The notes: generated from the letters alone by a model not told the origin. DNA of 64,000 nucleotides from Hymenobacter mellowenesis (GCF_030581005.1 NZ_JAUQSX010000005.1:124001-188000), one strand, 5' to 3'. Shown: positions 48,806-57,624, counted from the stretch's first letter. Numbers and translations are program-made.

Positions 48806-48856
48806 CCTTATCCATTAAGCCGGTCTAAGTCAATTCGGCCCTTTTTGCTTTCTTCG

Positions 48857-50296
48857 ATGGCTCATTTCTCTACTTTTCTGGCGGGCGCGGCGCTGCTGGC
48901 CCTGCCTTTTTTTGCCCCGGCGCAGGGCGTGCTCATTGGACCGGCGGGTGGGGGCACGGCGGCGGCCGGCGCGGCCCTGGAGGTGCGCTCCGACACCAAG
49001 GGCTTTCTGCCGCCGCGCCTCACCTACGCCAACCGCGTGGGCATGACCAACGCCGTGGCCGGCATGCTGGTGTACCAGTCCGACTCGCCCGGCGGGCAGC
49101 CGGGTGCGGGCTATTACTACTACACCGGCGGGGGCTGGCTGCCGCTCCAGACCCAGGGCGACAACCTGGGCAACGGCGTGGCCGGCACCAACGTCAACCT
49201 CAACGGCAATAAGCTGGTGGGCTCGGCCGGCAGCGTGGGGCTGCGCATCGACGACCTGGGCAGCAGCCGGGGGGCCGACGACAACGCCGTGCTCGACTTT
49301 ATCATCGGCGAGAAAGGCGTGGTGCTGCCGCGCTTCAATTACCAGACCCGCGAAGCCCTGGGCCCAACCCCGCCCCAGGGCCTGGTGTTTTTCAACACCG
49401 ACACCAACCACCTGAACGTGTTCGACGGCACGAGCTGGCAGGAGGTGAGCACCACCGCCAGCTCGGCCACCGAATATACCTACACGGCCCCGGGCGTGCA
49501 TACCTACTTCGTGCCCGACGGTGTGACCTCCCTGCACCTGGAAGTGGCGGGCGCTTCGGGCAGCAGACTGCTGGGCCAGGCCCTGCCCGGGGGGGGCGGG
49601 ACGGTATCGGCCGATATCGACGTGCAGCCCGGCGACATCCTTTATCTGCTGGTGGGCGGCACCGACGGCAGCAACGGCGACCCCGCCGGCAGCGGCGGCC
49701 TGAGCCTGTCCAACACCCAGCCGCCGGCCCGCAACCCCTACGGCGAGAACGGCGGCGGCGCCAGCGAGGTGCGCTACGTCACCCGGCCGCCCGCGCCGGG
49801 AACCTTGCCCGCGCGCAACACCACGCAGCTGGTGGCCGGCGGCGGCGGGGGCGGCGCGTCGTACCTGACGCCTTCGGGAAACACGCGCTACACCGACGGC
49901 GGGGCCGGCGGCTTTCGGAATACCGGCCCTCAGACAAACCAAGCCCTGGACGGGGGCAGCACCTCCAACAACACCGCCTACGGCGGACGCGGGGCCACCA
50001 GTACGGCCGGAGGGCGCCGGGGCTCGGGCTCGGGCGGCACCGATGGCGCGGCCAACCTGGGCGGCAGCATCACGCTAAGCCAGAGTCAGGTGCGGCAGGG
50101 CTTTGGGCCGGGCGGCGGCGGCGGCGGCTACTTTGGCGGCGGCTCGGGCACCTCCGGCACGGGGCCCAATGCCGGCGTGGGCGGCGGCGGCGGCGGGGCT
50201 TCATTTGCGCTCGGCAACGGGCGCATCACCAACGTGGTGCACCAGCAGGGCGTGAATTTTGGCAATGGCTACATCAAGCTCACGGTCAATCCGTAG
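48857..50296 (+). CDS. Secreted glycine-rich protein
   Basis: A 479-residue exported protein: signal peptide (FLAGAALLALPFFAPAQG) and then a first part (residues 30-215) with FLPPRLTYANRVGM, GMLVYQSDSPGG, GLVFFNTDTNHLNVFDGTSWQEV, the 'tail-fibre-like' surface pattern. Residues 220-479 are extremely Gly/Ser/Asn-rich (GGGGGGASYLTPSG, GGGGGGYFGGGSGTSG) with YTAPGVHTYFVPDGVTSLHLEVAGASG, resembling the glycine-rich domain of receptor-like proteins. It has no T9SS tail itself, but its neighbour does. Likely a surface or matrix protein. The 37-bp gap to the T9SS gene suggests co-transcription. Confidence 0.7.
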   Translation: MAHFSTFLAGAALLALPFFAPAQGVLIGPAGGGTAAAGAALEVRSDTKGFLPPRLTYANRVGMTNAVAGMLVYQSDSPGGQPGAGYYYYTGGGWLPLQTQGDNLGNGVAGTNVNLNGNKLVGSAGSVGLRIDDLGSSRGADDNAVLDFIIGEKGVVLPRFNYQTREALGPTPPQGLVFFNTDTNHLNVFDGTSWQEVSTTASSATEYTYTAPGVHTYFVPDGVTSLHLEVAGASGSRLLGQALPGGGGTVSADIDVQPGDILYLLVGGTDGSNGDPAGSGGLSLSNTQPPARNPYGENGGGASEVRYVTRPPAPGTLPARNTTQLVAGGGGGGASYLTPSGNTRYTDGGAGGFRNTGPQTNQALDGGSTSNNTAYGGRGATSTAGGRRGSGSGGTDGAANLGGSITLSQSQVRQGFGPGGGGGGYFGGGSGTSGTGPNAGVGGGGGGASFALGNGRITNVVHQQGVNFGNGYIKLTVNP

Positions 50297-50333
50297 TCGG
50301 CGCCGGGTTGCCACTACCCCTTCCTTTCTGACG

Positions 50334-51764
50334 ATGAAACACGTTTTCTCTCTTGGATGGCTCTTGGCCGTGGCGGCCCTGCCCGCCGCCCGGGCCCAGG
50401 ATTTGGTGAATAACGGCGCCACCATCAGCCTGTCGGGCGGCGCGGCGCTGTCGGTGAGTGGCGCGCTGCAAAACGCCAGCGGCACCCTGGACCTGAGCAG
50501 CGGCCCCAACGAGGTGTACGTGGGCGGCAACCTGCTGAACGCCAGCGGGGCCACCCTCACGCCCGGCACCGCCAGCACCGTCACCCTCAACGGCCCGGCC
50601 GCCCAGCAGCTCAGCCTGAACGGGGCCCAGCTGCGCAACCTGACTGTGAGTAACCCCGGCGGTACCGTCAGCCTGCCCGCCAACAGCAACGCAGACATTG
50701 CCGGCACGCTGACGCTGAGCGGCGGCATGGTGACGACGGACCCATCCTCCACCCTGCGCCTGCTCGATGGGGCTACGCTCGTGGGCGAGCAGAGCGGCCG
50801 GTACGTGAAGGGCAATCTGGCGGCGGTGAGGAATAGTGTGCCCGCCGGCATGGCCACCGTTTTCCCCAACAGCTTCACCATCACGCCCACTACCGCCACC
50901 ACTTCCCTGACCGTGACCCGCCGGGCGGGCCTCACCCTGAGCCAGGTCAGCTACGGCACCAGTGCCAGCGGCAACCGGGGCATCGACCGTATCTGGAGCA
51001 CGTCGGCCCCCGTCAAAGGCACCGTGCAGCTAAGCTGGCTAATTGACAATGACCTTGGCCTCAGCAATTTCGCCCAAAGCCAGGTGTGGGGCCGGGCCGC
51101 CGCCCCGGTGGCAGGCTCCGGATGGGCGCGCATCAGCCCCGCTCAAAACGCGGCCGGCACCCGCACGGCCACGGGCACGGCCCCGGCCAGCGGCCTCTCG
51201 TTTTTCACCGTGAGCACCGCCGACTCGCCGCTGCCCGTCACGCTGGTCGATTTTGGGGCCCGGCGTGAGGGCTCGCTGGTCCGCCTGAGCTGGCGCACCG
51301 CCCAGGAGCTGAACAACGACTACTTTGTGGTGGAGGTGAGCCCCGACGGCTGGGCTTTCCGCCCGGTGGGCAGCCCGGTGCCCGGCCAGGGCACCACCAA
51401 TACCCCCACGGATTACGCCTTCACCGACCCCAACCTGCTCACCTACGCCACCGCCCTGGTGTACTACCGCCTGCGGCAAGTGGATACGGATGGCACGGCC
51501 AGCTACTCGCCGGTGCGCACCATTGCCCTGACGGCGGCCGCTACCGGCCTGGCCCTGTACCCCAACCCGGCCAGCACCGGGGCCACGCTCACGGGCACGC
51601 GGCCCGGCACGGTGGTGCAGATGTACGACGCGCTGGGACGCGCCGTGACGGCGGCCACCGCCGATGCCACGGGCACCGCGACACTGGCCCTACCCTTCGG
51701 CCTGGCCACGGGCGTGTACGTGGTGCGCGCCGGCGATAAGGCGCTGCGCCTGACGGTGGAGTAG
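50334..51764 (+). CDS. T9SS type A sorting domain protein
   Basis: A 476-residue secreted protein: signal peptide (LGWLLAVAALPAARAQ), a repetitive Ser/Thr/Asn-rich beta-helix-like region (GALQNASGTLDLSSGPNEVY, GTLTLSGGMVTTDPSS) and, from about residue 317, a 'PLPVTLVDFGARREG...LSWRTAQELNNDYFVVE' domain found before sorting signals. It ends in a type A T9SS C-terminal domain (LALYPNPAS...VQMYDALGRAV...GLATGVYVVRAGDKALRLTVE). It should be carried over the outer membrane by the type IX secretion system. Downstream of its stop codon a remnant continues in the same frame. Confidence 0.9.
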   Translation: MKHVFSLGWLLAVAALPAARAQDLVNNGATISLSGGAALSVSGALQNASGTLDLSSGPNEVYVGGNLLNASGATLTPGTASTVTLNGPAAQQLSLNGAQLRNLTVSNPGGTVSLPANSNADIAGTLTLSGGMVTTDPSSTLRLLDGATLVGEQSGRYVKGNLAAVRNSVPAGMATVFPNSFTITPTTATTSLTVTRRAGLTLSQVSYGTSASGNRGIDRIWSTSAPVKGTVQLSWLIDNDLGLSNFAQSQVWGRAAAPVAGSGWARISPAQNAAGTRTATGTAPASGLSFFTVSTADSPLPVTLVDFGARREGSLVRLSWRTAQELNNDYFVVEVSPDGWAFRPVGSPVPGQGTTNTPTDYAFTDPNLLTYATALVYYRLRQVDTDGTASYSPVRTIALTAAATGLALYPNPASTGATLTGTRPGTVVQMYDALGRAVTAATADATGTATLALPFGLATGVYVVRAGDKALRLTVE

Positions 51765-51869
51765 TGCGCCGCCCAAGCCGCCGCCGACCACGCTGACCTG
51801 TAAACCCTGAAGGAGCAGCTGGCCCGTCTGCTGGTCGAGGCTCCAGCCGGGGCGCCGGTGCGCAAGTAG
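51765..51869 (+). pseudogene. In-frame remnant of a coiled-coil tail after the T9SS gene
   Basis: Reading the same frame past the TAG at 51762-51764 gives CAAQAAADHADL, a TAA at 51801, then TLKEQLARLLVEAPAGAPVRK and a TAG at 51867. The 'LKEQLARLL' heptad looks like the C-terminal coiled coil of Bacteroidota surface or tail-fibre-type proteins. Two stops make it non-functional. Confidence 0.55.
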
Positions 51870-52029
51870 CCGGCTAGCCGGCCCGTCGGCTTGGCCGAAG
51901 TCTCCCGTTGTCCTTTTGCTTGTTGCGTATGCTTTGCAAGACACGACTCGACGCTGTTAGTTCGGGGAGATTTCGCGGGCGGCGCGGCCCCGCCAGATTT
52001 GGGGAGGCGTCAAGCAAGGGTAGCCGCGT

Positions 52030-52037
52030 TACCTTCG
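52030..52037 (+). promoter_or_regulatory. Promoter -7 box TACCTTCG of the YncE-phosphoesterase gene
   Basis: A one-base variant of TACCTTTG, with a leader of about 36 nt before ATG 52078. Confidence 0.45.
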
Positions 52038-52077
52038 CAGCCGTTGCGGCGGCCGGGGTGCCGTTGCTGCTTCGCTC

Positions 52078-54549
52078 ATGATTTTATCCTCAATAAACCG
52101 CCGCCTCGCCTCGTTGCTGCCGCTCCTGGCGTTGCTCAGCTGCACCGGCAACTCCGCCCGGAAAGCTGCGACCGAGGCGCCCGGCGTGCTGCCCGGTCCC
52201 ATTGCCGGCACCACCCAAACCCGCCTGCCCAACGGCTGGAAGCTGAGCCCCGCCGGCACCGCCACCCCGCTCGGCGATTTGCCCTTGAACCTGCAAATCA
52301 GCCCCGACGGCCGCCTGGCCGCCGTGGTGAATGCCGGCTGGGGCAAAAACTCGGTTCAGCTGCTGGAGGTGGCCACCGGCAAGCTGCTCGACACCAAAGA
52401 GGTGCCGGCCGCCTGGGCCGGGCTGGCCTTCGCGCCCGACGGCCGCACGCTCTACGCCTCCGGCGGGCAGCACAACCGCATTCACACTTTCCGGGTCGAA
52501 GGTCAAAAACTGCTGGCCGACAGCGCCCTGGTGCTGGGCCAGAAGTGGCCGAAGCAGAAAATCGGCGTGACCGGCCTGGCCGTGGATGGCCGTCGCCAGC
52601 AGCTCTACGCCGTCACGCGCGAAGACAACTCGCTCTACACCTTCGACCTGAAAACGCGCCGGATTCTGCGCACCCTCAGGCTGCCGGCCGAAGCCTACGC
52701 CGTCCTGCTCAGCCCCGATGGCGCGCGGCTTTACATCAGCCTCTGGGGCGGGCACGCGGTGGCGGTGTATGATGTGGAAACGGAACAACTGATGCCCAGC
52801 ATTCCCGTCGAAAGCCACCCCAACGACCTGGCCCTGACCCGCGACGGCCGCCGCCTGTTCGTGGCCAACGCCAACAGCAACTCGGTGTCCGTCATCGACA
52901 CCCGCGCCGGCCGCGTAACCGAAACCCTGAACACGGCCCTTTTCCCCGCCTCGCCCGCCGGCAGCACGCCCGACGGCGTGGCCCTGAGCGCCGACGACTC
53001 CCAGCTGTTCATTGCCAACGCTGATAATAACTGCGTGGCCGTGTTCGACGTGCGCGACGCGGCCGCCAGCCGGCCGCTGGGCTTCGTGCCCACCGGCTGG
53101 TACCCCACGGCGGTGCGCGTGGCCGGCGCCCAGCTGCTGGTACTGAGCGGCAAAGGCAGCACCTCGCGCCCCAATCCCAACGGGCCCAACCCCGTGCGCG
53201 ACGAGGGCGAGAAGGGGGACGGCTACATTGGCGGGCTGCTGCACGGCGCGCTCTCGCGCCTGCCCGTGCCCGATGAAATGGCCCTGGCCGCGTATTCGAC
53301 GCAGGTTTATGCCAACACGCCGTTCAATAAAAACCGCGAGGCGGCGCCCGACGTGCCGGCCGGCAACCCCGTGCCGCAGCGCGTGGGGGAGTCGTCGCCC
53401 ATCAAGCACGTCTTCTACATCATCAAGGAAAACCGTACTTACGACCAGGTGTTGGGTGATTTGCCGGCCGGCAATGGCGACGTCAGCCTCTGCCTGTTTC
53501 CCGAAAAGGTGACGCCCAACCACCACGCCCTCACCCGGGAGTTTGTGCTGCTCGATAATTTTTACGTGGACGCCGAGGTGAGCGCCGACGGCCACAACTG
53601 GAGCACGGCCGCCTATGCCACCGATTTTGTGGAGAAAACCTGGCCCAGCAACTACAGCGGCCGCGGCGGCGACTACGACTTCGAGGGCAGCAAGGGCGAG
53701 GTGGCCGAGCCCCAGGACGGTTTCCTGTGGGACTATTGTCTGCGCGCCGGCCGCACGTTCCGCTCCTACGGCGAGTTCGTGTTTCAGGGCAAGCCCACCA
53801 AGCCGGCCATCGCGGCCAACTACTGCAAGGAGTACGCGGGCTTCAACCTGAAAGTGAAGGACGTGGACCGCGAAAAGGTGTGGGAAAAGGACTTCGACCG
53901 GCTCGTGGCCGCCGGCCAGCTGCCCAACCTCAGCATCATCCGCCTGCCCAACGACCACACCTACGGCGCCCGCAAGGGCGAGCTCAGCCCGCTGAGCTAC
54001 GCCGCCGACAACGACCTGGCCCTGGGCCGCCTCATCGAACACCTCTCGAACAGCCCCGTCTGGAAAGAATCGGTGGTGATGATAGTGGAGGACGACGCCC
54101 AGAACGGCCCTGACCATATCGACGCGCACCGCTCCACGGCCTACCTCATCGGGCCCTACATCCGGCGCAATGCCGTGGTACACACCGCCTACACAACGTC
54201 GGGCATGCTGCGCACGCTGGAGCTTATCCTCGGCCTGCCGCCCATGAGCCAGTACGACGCCGCCGCCCTGCCGCTCTGGGCCTGCTTCACGCCGAAGCCC
54301 AATTTCCGTCCCTACACCCTGCGCCCCGCCACCACCCCGCAGGACGTGCGCAACACCGCCTTCAACGCCCCCGCCCGCCGCTCCCTGAAATTCGACATGA
54401 GCCGCGAAGACGCCGCCCCCGATTTGGCCTTTAATGAGAACATCTGGCAGGCTATTCGGGGCGAAAAGAGCCAGATGCCGGCCCCGCGCCGCGCCGCTTT
54501 CCTGCGCGAGGCGAAGGCCAAGCACGAGGAGGAGGGCGATGACGACTGA
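52078..54549 (+). CDS. Lipoprotein with YncE-like propeller and phosphoesterase domain
   Basis: An 823-residue lipoprotein (LLALLSC, Cys22). Residues 50-400 form a seven-bladed YncE-like propeller (LNLQISPDGRLAAVVN, GLAFAPDGRTLYASGG, VLLSPDGARLYISLWGGHAVAVYD, DLALTRDGRRLFVANANSNSVSVID, GVALSADDSQLFIANADNN). The C-terminal half is an alkaline-phosphatase-superfamily phosphoesterase: KHVFYIIKENRTYDQVLGDL (metal site), LDNFYVDAEVSADGHNWSTAAYATDFVEKTWP, IRLPNDHTYGA, VVMIVEDDAQNGPDHIDAHRSTAYLI. The substrate may be phospholipid or another phosphodiester at the cell surface. Single gene. Confidence 0.9.
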   Translation: MILSSINRRLASLLPLLALLSCTGNSARKAATEAPGVLPGPIAGTTQTRLPNGWKLSPAGTATPLGDLPLNLQISPDGRLAAVVNAGWGKNSVQLLEVATGKLLDTKEVPAAWAGLAFAPDGRTLYASGGQHNRIHTFRVEGQKLLADSALVLGQKWPKQKIGVTGLAVDGRRQQLYAVTREDNSLYTFDLKTRRILRTLRLPAEAYAVLLSPDGARLYISLWGGHAVAVYDVETEQLMPSIPVESHPNDLALTRDGRRLFVANANSNSVSVIDTRAGRVTETLNTALFPASPAGSTPDGVALSADDSQLFIANADNNCVAVFDVRDAAASRPLGFVPTGWYPTAVRVAGAQLLVLSGKGSTSRPNPNGPNPVRDEGEKGDGYIGGLLHGALSRLPVPDEMALAAYSTQVYANTPFNKNREAAPDVPAGNPVPQRVGESSPIKHVFYIIKENRTYDQVLGDLPAGNGDVSLCLFPEKVTPNHHALTREFVLLDNFYVDAEVSADGHNWSTAAYATDFVEKTWPSNYSGRGGDYDFEGSKGEVAEPQDGFLWDYCLRAGRTFRSYGEFVFQGKPTKPAIAANYCKEYAGFNLKVKDVDREKVWEKDFDRLVAAGQLPNLSIIRLPNDHTYGARKGELSPLSYAADNDLALGRLIEHLSNSPVWKESVVMIVEDDAQNGPDHIDAHRSTAYLIGPYIRRNAVVHTAYTTSGMLRTLELILGLPPMSQYDAAALPLWACFTPKPNFRPYTLRPATTPQDVRNTAFNAPARRSLKFDMSREDAAPDLAFNENIWQAIRGEKSQMPAPRRAAFLREAKAKHEEEGDDD

Positions 54550-54556
54550 AAGAAAA

Positions 54557-54660
54557 GCACGTCATGCCGAGCGCAGCCGAGGCATCTCGCTTGGGCAGTA
54601 ACCCAAACGACAAGATTTACTGTTGCACGCGAGATGCCTCGGCTGCGCTCGGCATGACGT
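54557..54660. repeat. Family A intergenic palindrome, copy 11
   Basis: Arms AGCACGTCATGCCGAGCGC and CCGAGGCATCTCGC with reverse complement; variant with GAGGCATCTC in place of GAAGCATCTC on both arms, so the two arms changed together. Confidence 0.9.
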
Positions 54661-54698
54661 TCAAAAAACACGCAGCTTCAAATTCACTCCGCCTTCTC

Positions 54699-55364
54699 AT
54701 GCAGCTCAAGTCCCTTTTCACCTTCCTCACGGCCCTTACCAAGCACAACGACCGCGCCTGGTTTCAGGAGCGCAAAGCCACCTACGACCAGCTGCGCAAG
54801 CAATTCGAGGAAGATGCCGAATACTGGTACCAGGAGCTGCAAAAGCTGGACCCCGCGCTGGCCGGGCCGCTGGGCCGCAAAAGCATCTTCCGCATCTACC
54901 GCGACGTGCGCTTCAGCAACAACAAAGACCCGTATAAGCTGCACTTCTCGGCCTACTTCACCGCCAGCGGCAAGGACATCGAAACGCCCGGCTACTACGT
55001 GCAGATTGGGCCGAACGGCAACACGCTCATCGGCGGCGGCTGGTACATGCCCGACAAAAACCAGCTGGCCGCCATTCGCCAGGAAATCGACTACAACGCC
55101 GACGAGCTGAAAGCCATTCTGGCGGCGCCCGATTTCCAGCGCTACTTCGGCGGCATGGGCGGCGACAAGCTCAAAAAGTCGCCCGCCTCCTACGATGTAT
55201 CGCATCCCGAGATTGAGCTGCTCAAGCACAAAAGCTTCGTCGCCAGCCACCAGCTGAGCGACGCCGAGGTGTTAAGCCACGCCGATTTCCGGGCGCATGT
55301 GCCGAAAGTATTTGCGGCCATGGTGCCATTTTGCCAGTGGCTGCGCGGCGCGGTAGAAATGTAG
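54699..55364 (+). CDS. DUF2461 family protein
   Basis: A 221-residue cytoplasmic protein, matching the DUF2461 family over its length: LFTFLTALTKHNDRAWFQERKATYDQL at the start, KSIFRIYRDVRFSNNKDPYKLHFSAYF, YYVQIGPNGNTLIGGGWYMPDKNQLAAIRQEID, and LKKSPASYDVSHPEIELLKHKSFVA. Family function is unknown. ATG 54699 (MQLKSLF) is chosen; upstream codons read through the family A repeat. Confidence 0.92.
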   Translation: MQLKSLFTFLTALTKHNDRAWFQERKATYDQLRKQFEEDAEYWYQELQKLDPALAGPLGRKSIFRIYRDVRFSNNKDPYKLHFSAYFTASGKDIETPGYYVQIGPNGNTLIGGGWYMPDKNQLAAIRQEIDYNADELKAILAAPDFQRYFGGMGGDKLKKSPASYDVSHPEIELLKHKSFVASHQLSDAEVLSHADFRAHVPKVFAAMVPFCQWLRGAVEM

Positions 55365-55444
55365 CGTGGACTCTGCGAGTCCGCGCATGTCCGCGCATGG
55401 CTGGTCCGTTCGTTCAATGCGCGGACTCGCAGAGTCCATGCTAC
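55361..55444. repeat. Family B intergenic palindrome, copy 4
   Basis: GTAGCGTGGACTCTGCGAGT and the right arm CGCGGACTCGCAGAGTCCAT, with a duplicated CGCGCATG in the centre. It lies between convergent genes. Confidence 0.9.
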
Positions 55445-55448
55445 GGTG

Positions 55449-55952
55449 CTACCACTTCAGCACTTCCTCCTCGTGGCCGGCGCGGAAAAGGGCACTCTGC
55501 TTCTTGCCATTGGCTTCGATGTTGACGATGTTCATCTCATCACCAAATACATCAAGCATCATGGCTTGGCGCAGCTGCACGCCGGCCAGCGGGCCCGGCA
55601 GCGGTACTTTGCAGTAGAGCCAGTAGCCGTCGTTTTCGGCCTGCAGGCCCAGCACCTGCACTTGCAGCGGCGCGCCCGTGGGGGTACGCACTTGCAGGGT
55701 GCGCTGCACGTAAGCCGTGGTAAGGGCCAGCGGGCGCGGGCCGGCATCGGTCAGGTTCACCGGGGCCGCCTGGCCCTGCGAGAGGGCCTTCTCGAAATCA
55801 TCGGTAAACACCTTCACCGACAGCTCCAACTGCTTCTTGGCCGCGTTGTAGCGCAGCTCCGTGAGGGTGCTGTGATAGGCGTGCAGGGCCGGGGCCGCGC
55901 CGGCCAAGGGCAATAGCGACGCGAGTGCAACGAAAGCGGCAGGCAGGCGCAT
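55449..55952 (-). CDS. DUF6702 family exported protein
   Basis: A 167-residue exported protein: a signal peptide (FVALASLLPLAGAAPALHA), then AYHSTLTELRYNAAKKQLELSVKVFTDDFEKAL, the diagnostic DUF6702 opening, and AENDGYWLYCKVPLPGPLAGVQLRQAMMLDVFGDEMNIVNIEANGKKQSA. This family is almost confined to Bacteroidota and has no known activity. ATG 55952 (MRLPAAF) is used; the in-frame codons upstream lie in the family A repeat. Confidence 0.85.
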   Translation of the reverse strand: MRLPAAFVALASLLPLAGAAPALHAYHSTLTELRYNAAKKQLELSVKVFTDDFEKALSQGQAAPVNLTDAGPRPLALTTAYVQRTLQVRTPTGAPLQVQVLGLQAENDGYWLYCKVPLPGPLAGVQLRQAMMLDVFGDEMNIVNIEANGKKQSALFRAGHEEEVLKW

Positions 55953-55983
55953 GAAAGCGGATGGGGTAAAGGTGAAAAAGGAA

Positions 55984-56081
55984 AGAACGTCATGCAGAGC
56001 GGAGCGAAGCATCTTTACCGCGCAAGTAATTTGATTTACTACTGCGGTAAAGATGCTTCGCTCCGCTCTGCATGACGTTCT
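55984..56081. repeat. Family A intergenic palindrome, copy 12
   Basis: Arms AGAACGTCATGCAGAGCGGA and GCGAAGCATCTTTACCGC with reverse complement; very well-preserved symmetry. Confidence 0.9.
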
Positions 56082-56123
56082 ATTTTCGTGCCGAGAAACC
56101 TTCTCGCGCCAATGAAACGCCAG

Positions 56124-57467
56124 CTAGTTAAACAGCTTCATTACCTGCTTGAACACCAGCACGTAGGCCATCAGGGCCAGAATCAGGAACGTGCCCACAC
56201 GCTGGGCGCCCTCCAGAAACGCATCCGACGGCTTGCGGCGCAGAATCATCTCGTAGAGCAGGAACACCACGTGGCCACCGTCGAGGGCGGGCACGGGCAG
56301 CAGGTTCATGAAGGCGAGCACCATGCTCAGGATGCCGGCCAGGCCCCAGAAGTGCTGCCAGTCCCAGACGCCGCCAAACTGCTGCGCGATTTCAACCGGG
56401 CCGCCCAGGTTTTTGGCCGACGCCTTGCCCGTCAGAATCTTGCCGAAGGCGCGGGCCTGCACCCACACGATGCCAAAGGCTTTTTTCGTGCCCACCGGCA
56501 CGGCTTCAGCCAGCGAGTAGTGGCGCGTGCCGAAGGTGAGCGTCGACTTGCGCTCGAAGCCGATGTGGCCTTCGCCGTCCACGGCCACTTTGAGGGTGGT
56601 GGGCTGGCCGGCGCGTTGCACGTTCAGGGCTATGGTTTTGCCCTTGTTGGCCAGCAGAGTGGATTGCAATTCATCAAAAAACTGCACCGGGCGGCCGGCT
56701 ACCGTCGTGATGACGTCGCCGACCTGCAGGCCCGCTTTGGCGGCGTTGCCGCCGGGCGTCACGCGGTCCACGGCGAAGGTTTCGCGGGGGCGGAGCAGGA
56801 GGCTGTCTTCGGTTTGCTTGCTCGATTTATCGAGAAAGTTGGTGGGCAGCTTCACGTCGGCCAGCTGGCCGTTGCGCTCCACGGTGAAGTAGGTGTTGTC
56901 GCCGAGCAGTACCTCGGGCTTGTAGATTTCGTCGAACTCAGTGAACGGGCGGCCGTTGATTTTCACCACCTTGTCGCCGGTCTGGAAGCCCACTTCGCGG
57001 GCCAGGCCGTTGGGCAGCACGCCGTATTTCACGGCCGAGGCCGGCAGGTAGGTTTCGCCATAGTAGGCCGTCATGGCCGTGAAAATGGCAATGCCGAGCA
57101 CCACGTTCATGATAATGCCGCCGAGCATCACCAGCAGGCGCTGCCAGGCCGGCTTGCCCCGGAACTCGTCGGGCTGCGGCGGGCCGGCCAGGGCGGTGGC
57201 GTCCTGCGTCTCGTCAATCATGCCGTGAATCTGCACGTAGCCGCCCAGCGGAAACCAGCCGATGCCGTATTCCGTCTCGCCAATCTTCTTCTTGACCAGC
57301 GCGAAGTTGGCCACGTTGGGCATCGGAAACAGGAAGTCGAAGAAGATGTAGAACTTATCGACCCGGATTTTAAAGAGCTTGGCGAAGGCGAAATGGCCGA
57401 ATTCGTGCAAGCCAACAAGGATGGAAAGCGCCAGCACAAGCTGGCCAATCATGGTGAGGATAGCCAA
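56124..57467 (-). CDS. rseP: RseP-type site-2 zinc metalloprotease (M50)
   Basis: An intramembrane metalloprotease of 447 residues that cuts membrane proteins such as anti-sigma factors. The zinc site H21-E-F-G-H25 lies in the first membrane helix, the third ligand in LLPVPALDGGH near the C terminus. Between them are PDZ domains (NGLAREVGFQTGDKVVKINGRPF; GGNAAKAGLQVGDVITTVAGRPV) and the PLGGYVQIHGM substrate-binding strand. The dxr gene is upstream in the same direction with a family A repeat in the gap; dxr-rseP is a widespread gene order. The start ATG 57467 fits the family. Confidence 0.95.
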   Translation of the reverse strand: MAILTMIGQLVLALSILVGLHEFGHFAFAKLFKIRVDKFYIFFDFLFPMPNVANFALVKKKIGETEYGIGWFPLGGYVQIHGMIDETQDATALAGPPQPDEFRGKPAWQRLLVMLGGIIMNVVLGIAIFTAMTAYYGETYLPASAVKYGVLPNGLAREVGFQTGDKVVKINGRPFTEFDEIYKPEVLLGDNTYFTVERNGQLADVKLPTNFLDKSSKQTEDSLLLRPRETFAVDRVTPGGNAAKAGLQVGDVITTVAGRPVQFFDELQSTLLANKGKTIALNVQRAGQPTTLKVAVDGEGHIGFERKSTLTFGTRHYSLAEAVPVGTKKAFGIVWVQARAFGKILTGKASAKNLGGPVEIAQQFGGVWDWQHFWGLAGILSMVLAFMNLLPVPALDGGHVVFLLYEMILRRKPSDAFLEGAQRVGTFLILALMAYVLVFKQVMKLFN

Positions 57468-57500
57468 AGGGAAACGAGGGAAGTGTTGTGTTAAAAGAAC

Positions 57501-57596
57501 GTCATGCTGAGCGCAGCCGAAGCATCTCTACCGCGCAACTAATCAATGATGACTGCAACGAAGCAGTAGAGATGCTTCGGCTGCGCTCAGCATGAC
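57501..57596. repeat. Family A intergenic palindrome, copy 13
   Basis: Arms GTCATGCTGAGCGCAGCCGA and AGCATCTCTACCGC with reverse complement, between dxr and rseP. It sits inside an apparent operon, so it does not necessarily end transcription. Confidence 0.9.
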
Positions 57597-57624
57597 CGGC
57601 TTTGACAGCACATGACAAAAGTTG

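Noticed and set aside
48857..50296. Glycine-rich segments as a tandem-repeat toxin or RTX protein
   Set aside because: The Gly-rich blocks do not follow the nonapeptide GGxGxDxUx pattern; they are irregular GGGGGG/SG stretches.
52090..54525. An 811-codon open frame on the minus strand
   Set aside because: It is the shadow of the YncE-phosphoesterase gene, which has clear motifs in the other frame; the antisense product has no domain and biased composition.
7777..57596. Family A repeats as a CRISPR array
   Set aside because: The copies are dispersed by kilobases, are palindromic over their whole length and have no regular spacers or cas genes.
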